Origin: Melanopsichium pennsylvanicum
Taxonomy: Eukaryota > Basidiomycota > Ustilaginomycetes > Ustilaginales
DNA: 64,000 nucleotides
Assembly (NCBI GenBank): GCA_900208305.1
Contig: OAPG01000012.1
Location: forward strand, 558,001-622,000
Direction of reading: 5' to 3'
The notes beneath the pieces were generated by a model. That model had not been told where the DNA came from. It saw only the letters and a program-made list of their open reading frames with translations, and did no database searches. The translations under genes were made by a program, and so were the position numbers. Of this stretch, positions 20,878 through 30,866 are shown one piece after another; positions within the stretch are counted from its first letter, which is position 1; each line of letters starts with the position of its first letter.

Positions 20878-21951
20878 ATGAATCCCCCTTCTCCACCACT
20901 GGCTCGACTGCGCACACCAGGGTTCGCAGGCTACTCTGTCTCCTGGTCACCCTTTTTCGAACGTCGGCTGGCGGTCGCCTCCTCTGCAAACTATGGCCTT
21001 GTTGGAAACGGTCGATTGCACATCCTTTCCATCGCACCCAACTCTACTCCACTCAACCCCAACCTCGTTGTTGAAAAAGTGTTTGACACTCAGGATGGAC
21101 TGTACGACGTGGCATTCTCCGAAGCGCACGAAAACCAGCTTGTGACCGCATCAGGAGATGGTAGTATTAAACTTTGGGATTGTACACTGCAAGAGCACCC
21201 GATACGTAACTGGGCCGAGCATAACAGGGAGGTGTTTTGCGTGGATTGGAACAATATCAAGAAGGACGTGTTTGCGAGTTCATCATGGGATGCGAGTGTA
21301 AGGGTTTGGCATCCGGAGAGACCCACTTCGTTGATGACGATTACGGCGCATACGGGATGTGTGTATGCGTGTGCATTTTCACCGCACAATCCAGATTTGT
21401 TAGCCACGGCGTGTGCGGATGGACATCTGAGGCTGTTCGATCTCAGACAAGGTTCGGGGACGCAAGCGGTGGTGACGGTGCCGGTGGGTGGAGAGGTTCT
21501 ATGTTTGGATTGGAACAAGTACAGACCCATGACGATCGCAACCGGGTCGACGGATAGGGTGATCAAAACGTGGGATTTGAGAAACGGCTTCAACAAGCCC
21601 GCAGGCGGAATAGCAGCTCCGGTTGAGCTAGGAACACCAATCGCAGCCATACTGGGACACGAGTATGCGGTGAGAAAAGTGGCGTATTCTCCACACTCTC
21701 CAAGTATGCTGGCAAGTGCAAGTTATGATATGACAAGTAGGATTTGGGATACCGATGCAGCAGCGCTACAAGGCGGAGGTACACAAGCGGGTGGAGCCAT
21801 GATGGGTGGTGTTGGCGGCGGTACGAGTTTGAGGAAAATCCACGATGCACATACCGAGTTTGTGGTGGGTGTAAGTTGGAGTTTGTTCCAAGAAGGTTTG
21901 GTGGCCAGTTGCGCTTGGGATAGTGAGGTTCATTTGTGGGGGGTTCACTGA
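20878..21951 (+). CDS. PEX7: PEX7, peroxisomal PTS2 receptor, 357 aa
   Basis: A WD40 propeller that binds the N-terminal PTS2 signal in the cytosol and carries cargo to the peroxisome with a co-receptor. The N-terminal strand (LRTPGFAGYSVSWSPF, then RLAVASSANYGLVGNGRL) is the Pex7 signature. Repeats with GH/WD ends follow: DGSIKLWD, WDASVRVWH, DGHLRLFD, STDRVIKTWD, YDMTSRIWD and a last WDSEVHLWGVH. Length is slightly above usual (about 320-340) owing to a Gly/Ala-rich insert (about 302-320, GGGTQAGG) between the last two blades. ATG at 20878 has context ACCATG. Single exon. Confidence 0.95.
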   Translation: MNPPSPPLARLRTPGFAGYSVSWSPFFERRLAVASSANYGLVGNGRLHILSIAPNSTPLNPNLVVEKVFDTQDGLYDVAFSEAHENQLVTASGDGSIKLWDCTLQEHPIRNWAEHNREVFCVDWNNIKKDVFASSSWDASVRVWHPERPTSLMTITAHTGCVYACAFSPHNPDLLATACADGHLRLFDLRQGSGTQAVVTVPVGGEVLCLDWNKYRPMTIATGSTDRVIKTWDLRNGFNKPAGGIAAPVELGTPIAAILGHEYAVRKVAYSPHSPSMLASASYDMTSRIWDTDAAALQGGGTQAGGAMMGGVGGGTSLRKIHDAHTEFVVGVSWSLFQEGLVASCAWDSEVHLWGVH

Positions 21952-22616
21952 GGCAGGGGACTATCGCAAATCAAACATTTTTATCAGTTGTCATCGTGAG
22001 GCACTGACGCCAGATTTACAGTCTGCTTTGTGTGGTGGGTTGTGTCAAACAAACTATACAGTACAGTAAAATACTTTATATACCAGTGCATTTGAAGATA
22101 CGTAGCGACCACGGTGACTAGTAGAGTCATCTACAGTGTTTGTATTAATTTACTGTACTGTATCTCGACATCGACTCTAAAGTGGGGAGTGAAGGCTGTA
22201 TTGAAGTCTATATAGTGAAAGATCAGCTTTCTATAATAATTTACTGTCACTCTGAATTTCTAGGTGATTCCGATTTGTATTAAATGATGATTATTATTTG
22301 TTGTCTTTGCTTGCTTTGCGTGCACGGCGTTTAAACACAAATTCAGGGAAAGAAGAGAGAGTGTATTTTTGTGTTGTGGTGTTTGTTAAATTTACGTCAT
22401 GTTGCCACTCTTTCTCTATCTTTGCTCACTTCGGAGTCATGATTTTTTTTTTATTTATTTCTTTTTTAATTTCGGTCCGACCGTTGGACTGTATTTTTGT
22501 ATATTCATTTCCCTTCTCCTCCTCCATTATACCTTCATCACCATAAACATCGTTACCACCTACCTTTTGATTCCATACAACTTTTCGAAGGAGACAATTT
22601 AGATTCGAATCGGAAC
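21952..22616. other. PEX7 to sideroflexin intergenic region
   Basis: Contains the MITE listed separately, another AATTTACTGT word near 22239, and the T-rich then C-rich leader of the sideroflexin gene. No coding sequence. Confidence 0.55.
22057..22162. mobile_element. mariner-like MITE, about 102 bp between TA dinucleotides
   Basis: Terminal inverted repeats are CAGTACAGTAAA (22059-22070) and TTTACTGTACTG (22149-22160), flanked on both sides by TA, as expected for a Tc1/mariner-type element. With flanks the perfect inverted repeat is 15 bp (22056-22070 and 22149-22163). The interior is non-coding. Related TACAGTA/TACTGTA words recur in other gaps of this window. Transposition is inferred; a copy elsewhere with an empty site would prove it. 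Confidence 0.6.
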
Positions 22617-23765
22617 ATGTCTTCCTCGGACATGTCTGTGCCCACAATGGGTTCAGCTGCCGTAGAAACCACTCCCCTGCTCACAGTTGCACGCCACCGT
22701 TATCAAATTCATAGCGTTGCCGAATCTCGTGCATCGGGATACACCACAGAAAGCGATGATATGGTCGACATTACAAAATCTCGTTATGATCTAACCACAT
22801 TTAAAGGTCGTCTTATGCATTTCGCCTCGGTGACTTCTCCCTTAACTCTTCTTGCATCCAATGCTGAACTTAAGTCTGCTCAAGAACTCGTCACATCGTA
22901 CGAAGCCAAATTTCCATCCAATCGTACTACGGCAACCTACTTTGTGCCACGTTCGGAAGCTCAAAAGTTTTGGAAGGCAAAGCAACTTGTGGATTCGTCA
23001 GTTCATCCGGATACGGGAGAGGTAATTTTGTTGCCTTTCCGAATGGCTGCTTTTGTTCCTACTAACTTGCTCGTAGTAGGAGGAATGTTGATGCCTAATC
23101 CAAGTTTGGGCATGATCGTTTTTTGGCAATGGGTTAATCAATCTTTGAACGTAGCCGTCAATTATTCCAATGCAAACAAAAGTGTTCCAATGAACATGAA
23201 AGAGGTTGGTCTAGCTTACGCTGCTGCTACCACAAGTGCAGTAGGTATTGCTGTAGGCATGAGTCGTGGTGTACCCAAACTCAGAGTATCTCCAGGTGTT
23301 AAAGGTGTTCTAACATCTTTGGTACCTTTCGTATCTGTTGCTAGTGCAGGTGTTGTGAATATCAGTTGTATGAGATGGAAAGAGATTAAAGATGGTGTTG
23401 GTGTTTACATTCGAGATCAAGAAGGTAATCGACATCATATTGGTGATTCGAGTAAAGCTGGACAAAGAGCCGTTGGTATGACTGCTGCGAGTAGAATTTT
23501 GACCAATATTCCTACTTTGATTTTACCACCTTTGGCATTAAAGGTTTTGCAAAGGGCTAAAGTGATTCCGATGACGGGTGTTTTGACTAGGGTTGTAGAT
23601 TTAAGTTTGATTGGTACTAGTTTGTTACTTTTTTTACCACCTGCTATTGCAACTTTTCCTCAGGTTGCTAAAATCAGTCCAGATCAATTGGAATCAAGGT
23701 TTCACAATTTGAAGGATCAACATGCAAATCCAATCGAACAGGTAGAGTTCAATAAAGGTCTCTAG
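22617..23765 (+). CDS. FSF1: sideroflexin / mitochondrial amino-acid carrier, 382 aa
   Basis: Sideroflexins are inner-mitochondrial-membrane carriers; animal SFXN1 carries serine. The family core is evident: SRYDLTTFKGRLMHFASVTSP (first helix), HPDTGEVILLPFRMAAFVPTN, WQWVNQSLNVAVNYSNAN (the NQS-N-NY-N signature), several hydrophobic segments (GLAYAAATTSAVGIAVG, LVPFVSVASAGVVNI, LIGTSLLLFLPPAIATFPQ) and the usual end NPIEQVEFNKGL. The first 55 residues are a lineage-specific N-terminus. Length is slightly above the family's 320-340. I chose the ATG at 22617; upstream in-frame sequence has no other ATG. Codon use is more A/T-rich than in neighbours such as the BAR-like gene. Confidence 0.93.
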   Translation: MSSSDMSVPTMGSAAVETTPLLTVARHRYQIHSVAESRASGYTTESDDMVDITKSRYDLTTFKGRLMHFASVTSPLTLLASNAELKSAQELVTSYEAKFPSNRTTATYFVPRSEAQKFWKAKQLVDSSVHPDTGEVILLPFRMAAFVPTNLLVVGGMLMPNPSLGMIVFWQWVNQSLNVAVNYSNANKSVPMNMKEVGLAYAAATTSAVGIAVGMSRGVPKLRVSPGVKGVLTSLVPFVSVASAGVVNISCMRWKEIKDGVGVYIRDQEGNRHHIGDSSKAGQRAVGMTAASRILTNIPTLILPPLALKVLQRAKVIPMTGVLTRVVDLSLIGTSLLLFLPPAIATFPQVAKISPDQLESRFHNLKDQHANPIEQVEFNKGL

Positions 23766-24457
23766 TAGAAGACTTTTTTTTTTTTTAATCCATAAAAACC
23801 ACGCTCATTGAATGGTTTTTTTACGATGGTAAAGAATTGCTCAATCATATATATATATACGCACACATATCTCAAATCTGGACAAGAACCTAGTATTACC
23901 CAAACCCTTATTTTGACTTGAACAAATTCGAATGCATCCCAATCCAACACATTACTTTACAACACCCATCAGAGAAAAACAACAACGAAAGACTGTCGAA
24001 GAAAAAGAAACCAAAAAAAAAGAAAAAAAAAAAAGAAAGGCATCATCCATTTGTATTAAAAGGTTGCGAAAAGGGTCAAAAGAATGGTACAGTATGACTA
24101 AGATAAATTGGATATTGAACATCCACCCACCGACAGACCGACAGACCGACAGACCGGATTTGATTATAAAGCTGCATGGACGGCGAGGTGAGGGAAACAG
24201 AAAAAGTTTGGTTCGGCGAGTGTTGAGTAGCACGCTTGTTTTCCAGATTACATGTACAAAATTGAATACATGCAGACTCGGTGGCGACAGTATCCTTTCT
24301 GCTTTCGATTTCGGCAAAAGGAGACAGAGAGAGAGAGAGGGGATGGTTGTTGCCAAGAATATGTGTATGTAAGGGAAAAGAAAAAGGTAGACATCAGCAA
24401 CAAAGTGATGCGCTTATGATTGATGAGTCTGGTTGTGTGGGTGTGAATATGAACTCG
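23766..24457. other. convergent intergenic with simple repeats
   Basis: Includes a T run just after the sideroflexin stop, an ATATATATATAC tract near 23850, A-rich stretches (24005-24045) and three GACAGACC units near 24133-24157. No gene is supported. Confidence 0.6.
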
Positions 24458-25654
24458 TTACTTGTTCTTTCGCGACTCTTTTCTAATAACGACACCCTCG
24501 TCACCGGAACTCGACGCATCCGAGTGGTCGTCGCTGGATCCGCCCTCAGCCGCTATCGCCGCCGCTGCAGCTGCAGCTTTCTTCTTTGACAACACTGCCT
24601 TCTCCTCTGCCGCCATCACCGCAAGCAATGGATCATCTTCAGCCTTGGGAGCGCGGTAAGACCCACCCATACGATCGCATGCAGTAAAATACTGGCCGTA
24701 GTTGCAGGTAAAGAAGAGATGGTGCAGAGTGTGGTGCGAGGGACCATTGATGAAAGCCTCGAGGGGCGAGTTGCAGATCATGTCCGAGTCGTGGATCAAG
24801 ATGCTCCAAAGGTTGACAAACACAAAGAGACAGATGGACACGACGCGGTGAAGCGGAAAAACGAAGGGAAAAATGTGGTAGGGCAGAGACTGTGCATAGC
24901 CGTCCAGAGGGTGGAAAGCATGCGATGCGTAAGGGGTGGGGACTAGCCATTTGTGGTGAGGCTTGTGGATGTGTTTGTACAGCCTGGGATGATGTTCGAT
25001 TCTGTGTACCCAGTAGATGAGAAAGTCGGTGAAAACGAGGAAGAGCGGAACGGAGAGCAAAGCGTAGCCCCAGCCGTAATCAGAAATGTTGTTGTACAGC
25101 TTCGAGTGGCCACGAACCTCGAGGACGAACCATGGAATGGTCAAAAAGTCGAGTGGCAAGAAAGCGCGCATGGAAGACTCGATCTCAAGCGTGACTTGAT
25201 TCTTGAGGAACCGAGGGTGCTTCTCCATTTCCTTGTTGAAAAGGTACTTGTACGAGAGACCGGCAAAGGTGAAATAGAGGACGAGAATACCGATGTACGT
25301 AAGTACTAGCAACGAAACAGTCTGACGAATGATATTGTCTCTTGGGAACGCGGAGACATTCTGAAGTGCGAACCAATCCACATTTTGACCGTCAAGTGTT
25401 GAAGAAACGGCTTGCTTGAGCGCTGTATTGGCGAACCATTGGGATGGCGCAAAAGCGGATGTGCTGGCCGAGGCAGCCCATGATGCAGCGTCAGACAAGC
25501 CTAACAGAGATGATAGCGTTTGTGTTGAAGACGCAGATGCTAGCGATGCCAATGCGGAGGGGTCCTTTGTGATGGAATGAGGGAGAGCAGGCCATGCTGC
25601 AGCCCAGACCTTGTCGAGGGCATAGGTGTCGGCGAGCTCCAAAACGAGATCCAT
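24458..25654 (-). CDS. ERG3: sterol C-5 desaturase (ERG3), 398 aa
   Basis: An ER di-iron enzyme of the fatty-acid-hydroxylase superfamily that introduces the C5-C6 double bond in ergosterol synthesis. The histidine boxes are HRIEHH (217-222), HKPHH (230-234) and HTLHH (308-312), plus HAFHP (246-250). Membrane segments include LLVLTYIGILVLYFTFAGLSY, LSVPLFLVFTDFLIYWV and VVSICLFVFVNLWSILI. The Erg3 signature YKYLFNKEMEKHPRFLKNQ is present. The N-terminal 100 residues are a soluble Ala/Ser-rich extension as in other Erg3 proteins; the C-terminus ends in an alanine run and a basic tail (RKESRKNK) that could act in ER retention. Start is ATG 25654 (MDLVLEL). Confidence 0.94.
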   Translation of the reverse strand: MDLVLELADTYALDKVWAAAWPALPHSITKDPSALASLASASSTQTLSSLLGLSDAASWAASASTSAFAPSQWFANTALKQAVSSTLDGQNVDWFALQNVSAFPRDNIIRQTVSLLVLTYIGILVLYFTFAGLSYKYLFNKEMEKHPRFLKNQVTLEIESSMRAFLPLDFLTIPWFVLEVRGHSKLYNNISDYGWGYALLSVPLFLVFTDFLIYWVHRIEHHPRLYKHIHKPHHKWLVPTPYASHAFHPLDGYAQSLPYHIFPFVFPLHRVVSICLFVFVNLWSILIHDSDMICNSPLEAFINGPSHHTLHHLFFTCNYGQYFTACDRMGGSYRAPKAEDDPLLAVMAAEEKAVLSKKKAAAAAAAIAAEGGSSDDHSDASSSGDEGVVIRKESRKNK

Positions 25655-26325
25655 GATGAGAAGGTGGCGTACGTGTGGGGTGTTGCTGTCCAATGAGGTT
25701 TGCTCCAGCGATTCGGTAGAGTGGGGTCGGCTCAGCGTCGTGGGTACGATCTGATTATGAAGATGTGCGATGAGATGGTGGGTGTGTCAAGGTATTTGAA
25801 TCCGAAAATAGATTGCAGAGACGATGGCTTCGGTGGCAGAGATGTGCCTTGATTACGAACGTGGTATGACCGCTGGTGTAGTCGGAAGCCGATCCTAGGA
25901 ATGCCGTGGTCGAGGGAAGAGAGAATCGAGACCTGATAGGAGTCAAACGCCACCAGAGATCTTGGAAAAGGGTTTGATGTGTTGGGATGAAAGGGCGAGA
26001 CTGGATCTACGGATCAAGCGCTGAGAATAAATGAGGTTGCGTTGCTCAGAAGTGCGACGTGGTTCAGCGCAACGCGGAGGGTGTTGTAGATGAGGGATGG
26101 TGATAGGGGTCGAAAAGGAGGATGGGGATGCGGATGTGTGTGGATGATGTCGAAAAGCAAAATTGGGACAGACTCGACAACAATCGAATGCGAAAGCTAC
26201 GGGCGAAAAGCGGTAAAAAGTTGGCTGGTGGCGAAAGAGCCCGAAAGACGAAATGATTGCAGTTGGAGACAGACACAAACCCTTGTGTCAATATGTAGCT
26301 TAGCTGGCAATCGTGCATGTGTATG

Positions 26326-26369
<44 letters not shown>

Positions 26370-28030
26370 TTCGTACGTGTTTGTACGGTGTCGAGCTCGC
26401 ATGCTATAACACATTTGAGGTTTGTTGCGCTCGTGGGTGCAAGCTCCGTCGAAAGAAGCGTACTTGTGCCTGTGAATTTAGTTAGCATACTCTGGTTACA
26501 GTCAACTGTTTTGGCGTCTTTTCTTCTCTTACGCTGCTCGAGAGTGCAGGGACTGACTAAATTCACCGAGGCTAGACATACGCGCTCTGTGAATCAAAAG
26601 GTCAGACCACACTTACAGGCCACATGCAAGTTTCCCAATCGATCCAAGAGATACAGTATACAGAGTGGCTGCCGTACTGTATTTAATTTATCCTGCACAG
26701 AAAAGAAAGCAGGTGATATTGCGGTTTCAAAGGGGTGCAGTAGCTTGAGCACAGCTAAAGGGAAACAATGATCTGCACTGCCTGCTCTGCTCTGCCGAAA
26801 TAAGTAAATTACATTTTTGGGCTCAGATGAGGAAAAAGAGTACGCGACGTCAAGGCACATTCGCAGTCATGACCGACGTGTGTTCAAAATCTGGTGATTC
26901 TGGTCGTTTTGGCGAAAGACACGAATTTCTCACTTCATACACGACACGGCAGGCCCGAATTGTAGAAAAAGTTCTTCCATTTCATCTGTGCCTCACTTAA
27001 GCCGTGCACCCTGGCAGCGGCAATCAGCTTCCGGTTAACGCATCTTCCCCCACTCCATCATTTCAACAAGCTTGGAAAGAAAAATTCCAAAACATCGGTT
27101 TTTGGCTCGGGAAATTGCTGTTCGACGCCACAACACTCGAAGAATTCTAAGGCCGATGCCAACCGAACCCTCGCCTTGGGCCCATGCCCCGTCGCCAATT
27201 TCTTTTGATCCACCTCGCTCACTCAAGACACACTAAGAATCAACACCACATGAAGAGATTCTATATTCATGCGCAATACAAATTTAAAACGCTTTCTGTC
27301 CTCTATAATCGCGCTCCCTCAATATAATTCACTGGTACAACACGGTACATATTTAATAAAATTTGCCTTGCTAATCATTTATCTCGCCCCCTCTGTCTCC
27401 TCTTGCGCTCCTGCGAAATTCATCAAAATGACCCATGTGGCAAAACAAGTCAATTAAAAATTTGGAAGTAAAGCCGCGCGTGATGCTGCCGGCTGACCCT
27501 GAAGATCACTCCGCTTGGATTACGATGACCCCCGATAGTAGCTCATTTTTTTCAATTTGGCTAAACTGACGATGTTGGATTGGTTTGTATTGGCCAACTT
27601 AAAGATACGGTCATATATCTGGTCGGTAGAAACAATCAAAAACAGTCGGAGACGGTAGCCAAGGGCAATAAAGCTGCTGAACGCCGACAATGGCCTTCAG
27701 TTCCGGGTAAGCCTGCATCGCTCCAGCCGGCAGGCGAGGTATAGCAAACACGCCAAGTGAAAATTCAATCTGATAAGCACTGCCGGCAGCCAAATCGAAA
27801 CTTGAGAAGTGGCGAAATTTGATTCCCCATCGCCGATATTTTAATGCCATGTCAAAAAGATCGGATTCTTCGAAAAGCCCGACTTCCGAGGTCTCAGATA
27901 ATCTTCTCTTGTTCTTCTCCACTAGGATCAAACAGGTAACTTATATTGTAACTGTGACTTCAATTCTTGACAATCTGGACTCTAGGCATCTTTCGTTGCG
28001 CAGCAATGACCACAACATACTTCGACCAGC
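25655..28030. other. 2.4-kb divergent intergenic region, ERG3 / HIS2
   Basis: Contains the ERG3 promoter (minus side), a long GT microsatellite (separate entry), a small hairpin with ATACAGTA and TACTGTAT arms near 26650-26683, and the HIS2 promoter. The minus frame 27611-27850 (80 codons from an ATG) is protein-like in composition but matches nothing known to me. No RNA gene seen. Confidence 0.5.
26329..26362 (+). repeat. GT microsatellite, about 17 units
   Basis: An uninterrupted GT run flanked by interrupted ATGTGT units. It lies about 0.7 kb upstream of ERG3 and is a likely polymorphic marker. Confidence 0.95.
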
Positions 28031-29101
28031 ATGCCGCACTCTCATCACTCGCATAGCGGCCAGTTCTGCTCTCATGCCAAAGACTCCCTCTCCCAAGTCT
28101 TGCTTCGCGCTGAATCCCTTGGTTTCACCCATTTCCACCTCAGCGAGCACGTTTCACGCCAAAACACGTCCGAACTCTATCCTGAGGAACTCGAAGCTCA
28201 CCTCACGCCCCAAATTCTTCGCACCACCTTCTCCAATTATCTGACTGAAGCACGCAAATTACAAGCCCAGTTCAGCCCATCTCTGCACATTTTGGTCGGT
28301 TGTGAAACAGAGAACATCACAAGTCCAGCATCGCTCAACTACCTCACCGAACTACTTGGTAGCACTCTCAACACTCCACCGGAACTCATTGGAAAAGGAG
28401 TGGTAGACTACATTGTTGGATCCCTCCACCATACCAACTCGATACCCATTGATTTTGACAAACAGACCTTTGAGCGATCTGTTGCTAGCTTTGACAGCAC
28501 TCCTATCTCCCCTTCAGCTGGGCTGACCTTCAGCGATGCGCACCTCAATCTCGTTGTCCAATATCTTGAGGATCAACTCGAAGTCATGCAACGACTAAAG
28601 CCGGAGGTGATAGGACATTTCGATCTCTTCCGATTGTTCACACCAGAGCTCAAACTCACAGCACCCGAGATTTGGACAAAGATCGAAAGGAATGTCGATT
28701 TTGCCGTAGGCTACGGTGCACTGTTCGAATGCAACGCAGCTGCGTTCAGGAAGGGTTGGAATACTTCGTATCCAGGCAAAGAGATCTTGGATCTGATTCG
28801 AAATAGAGATGGTAGGCTGTGCTTGTCGGATGATTCGCATGGGGTGCAGGCAGTAGGATTGAACTATCTGAGAATGAGGCAGTATTTGATGGATTCTGGC
28901 GTCGACACAATTTGGTACCTTGAGAAAGATTCAGCAGCCGCTTCTGCCGACAATGTATCACAGCCAAAAGACGGTGCACCTATACGATTCGCAAGAGGCA
29001 CAGTAGCAAAGTCGATCGGACCAGATTGGAAGTTGCATTCTTTCTGGACCACTTTCACACAGGCTCTCGAGAGCGAAAAAGTAAATAAAACAAAAAAATA
29101 A
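28031..29101 (+). CDS. HIS2: histidinol-phosphatase, PHP type (HIS2), 356 aa
   Basis: Removes phosphate from L-histidinol phosphate, the step before histidinol dehydrogenase in histidine synthesis. PHP metal-binding motifs are visible in order: MPHSHHSHSGQFCSHA at the N-terminus, FHLSEH near 35, GCETE near 99, VGSLHH near 133, VIGHFD near 200, LFECNAAAF near 240 and SDDSHG near 273. Length matches yeast His2 (335) with small insertions. The ATG at 28031 places the HxH motif right at the N-terminus as in homologues. Single exon; convergent with RPA49, only 235 bp apart. Confidence 0.94.
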   Translation: MPHSHHSHSGQFCSHAKDSLSQVLLRAESLGFTHFHLSEHVSRQNTSELYPEELEAHLTPQILRTTFSNYLTEARKLQAQFSPSLHILVGCETENITSPASLNYLTELLGSTLNTPPELIGKGVVDYIVGSLHHTNSIPIDFDKQTFERSVASFDSTPISPSAGLTFSDAHLNLVVQYLEDQLEVMQRLKPEVIGHFDLFRLFTPELKLTAPEIWTKIERNVDFAVGYGALFECNAAAFRKGWNTSYPGKEILDLIRNRDGRLCLSDDSHGVQAVGLNYLRMRQYLMDSGVDTIWYLEKDSAAASADNVSQPKDGAPIRFARGTVAKSIGPDWKLHSFWTTFTQALESEKVNKTKK

Positions 29102-29336
29102 AGAGTCAGTAGCCTTTCTTTCACGCGTCCCGGCGCAAAGCAATCATCATACCCAAATCACCGCTTTGGCGATCCATCTCGCCTTTGTGCTAATCAGACC
29201 GCACATAAAAACTTATTGCATGTCTTCAATCATCAAAACATCCTGAATTCGGCACAGAACAAGAGGTAAACATAATATCGAAAAAAAAAAGAAAAAAAAA
29301 AGGACAAAGATGATTTATTGGTTTGTTTTCGCGGGC

Positions 29337-30866
29337 TTACTTGCGACCACCAGCCTTACCCTTCCTCGGCTGCGGCAACGTGAAAGGAGTCTTGAGCACC
29401 ATTCTCTTCTCACCCGCCACCACCGAAGATGTACATCCGAGTGTTCTGAACAGCTCACGAAGCTTAGCTGATTGAATGTTGCAATTTCGCGCCAACTTTT
29501 CGTGGTCGACCGAAAAATTATCGAGGTGCAACGCGAGTGCACACATGTATGCCAGCGTCTTGGTCTGGTGAAAGTCAGACATGACTGCTCGATCCGACTT
29601 GGAAGCCGTCTCGGTGAACGTCGTTAGAATGGCCTTGATGATGCGCGTATTGGCATCTTCTCCGTCGAGTTTGAGCGCACTAATAAGCTTGCCACGTTGA
29701 GAGACCAATTTGGGTCGACTCTGAATGTACCAAAGTAAGGACATGTAGTAAGCGATGCGCACCTTGTCCTTGGCATCTTCCTTGTCTTCGGTAGCGCCAA
29801 GAGCTGGCATCATCACATCGTCCTCAGCATCAACAGCAGCATCATCATCTCCATCATCATCATCATCATCGAAAGTGGTGTGTTTCTTGCCGCCACTACC
29901 ACCGCCGAGATGGGAGCTGCGCTGAAGGTTGTCCACCAAACGCGTCCAGATCCAAGCAGGAAACTCTTTCGAGTATGGTATGTGTTCCTGAAGCGCTTCT
30001 TCATCGTTGACGTTTTCGATGAGCTTCTCTATCGGCAAGCATTTAAAAATTTCGGTAGGAATAAGGTCCGAAATGCGGTAAGCCTCTGCAGGATGTTTGG
30101 CGTTGAGGTTGGCTGGTGGCATGGGTCGAGCAGATGTCGAAGAAGCAAGAACTTCGTCCAACGATGGCAACGAAGCTAGGCTGTCTTGAATACCTCCGGT
30201 GAAATCATCCAGGATGACCTCCATGTTGGCAGTGTCCACCTTCATCCGGTCTTGATTCCTTGCGTTAGCCTTCTGCTTCCTGTTACCAAACGCATCGCCA
30301 AGTGCTCTACGGGCCTGCGTCATCTCGTTGTAGTCGGCAAATGTGCGAATGCTCGAAATGGACGAGAGAGAGCTGTTGGCCTTGATCGATCTCGCGACTT
30401 GGAAAGTGGGCACCGCACAAAGTGTGATCGAGCTGCTGGAAGGGTTGTAGACACCAACCATGTATTCACCTGTGTAGCCGCGAGTTTCGGAGCTGCTGCC
30501 GAATTCAAAATTGTTGCCGACATATGCGATCGTATCCGTCTCTCCGGCGAGCAAGAGTCGCTCATCCACATCATCAGTGTGTGCGCCAGTCTCGTCTGGC
30601 AAGCCGTCAGCACGGTAGAGGCTGAACTTGGTGGAGGGCGCAGGTTTGTAGTCGGGAAACGAGGCAAAGGCAGCACCAGAATTGCTCAGATGCTTGAAGC
30701 TAGAGCCTTTGACTTTAAGTGTGGCTTGACCTGGTCCGGCTTTGACCTTATCCTTGGAAGTAGAGGAAGATGCTTTTGGTGTGGAAGACGAGGAAGACTT
30801 GTTGGATTTATTGGGCAGGGCAGAGGCGTCCGAAGACTTGGCTTTCCTTTTGGCATCCTTTGACAT
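29337..30866 (-). CDS. RPA49: RNA polymerase I subunit A49 (RPA49), 509 aa
   Basis: A Pol I-specific subunit that forms a TFIIF-like heterodimer with A34.5 and has a tandem winged-helix domain for initiation and elongation on rDNA. Seen: Lys/Ser-rich N-terminus, dimerisation domain (FASFPDYKPAPSTKFSLY, then DTIAYVGNNFEFGSS and YMVGVYNP), the linker with YNEMTQARRALGDAFGNRK, and the C-terminal tandem winged helix (LIPTEIFKCLPIEKLI, KVRIAYYMSLLWYI, LAYMCALALHLDNFSVD, LARNCNIQSAKLRELFRTLGC). An Asp tract (TFDDDDDDGDDD) from a GAT microsatellite interrupts the C-terminal domain. Longer than yeast A49 (415). ATG 30866. Confidence 0.92.
   Translation of the reverse strand: MSKDAKRKAKSSDASALPNKSNKSSSSSTPKASSSTSKDKVKAGPGQATLKVKGSSFKHLSNSGAAFASFPDYKPAPSTKFSLYRADGLPDETGAHTDDVDERLLLAGETDTIAYVGNNFEFGSSSETRGYTGEYMVGVYNPSSSSITLCAVPTFQVARSIKANSSLSSISSIRTFADYNEMTQARRALGDAFGNRKQKANARNQDRMKVDTANMEVILDDFTGGIQDSLASLPSLDEVLASSTSARPMPPANLNAKHPAEAYRISDLIPTEIFKCLPIEKLIENVNDEEALQEHIPYSKEFPAWIWTRLVDNLQRSSHLGGGSGGKKHTTFDDDDDDGDDDAAVDAEDDVMMPALGATEDKEDAKDKVRIAYYMSLLWYIQSRPKLVSQRGKLISALKLDGEDANTRIIKAILTTFTETASKSDRAVMSDFHQTKTLAYMCALALHLDNFSVDHEKLARNCNIQSAKLRELFRTLGCTSSVVAGEKRMVLKTPFTLPQPRKGKAGGRK

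Noticed and set aside
27611..27850. 80-codon ATG ORF on the minus strand beginning MALKYRRWGIKF
   Set aside because: Composition is protein-like, but there is no homologue I know and no conserved motif; upstream extension needs a non-ATG start. Left as unproven.
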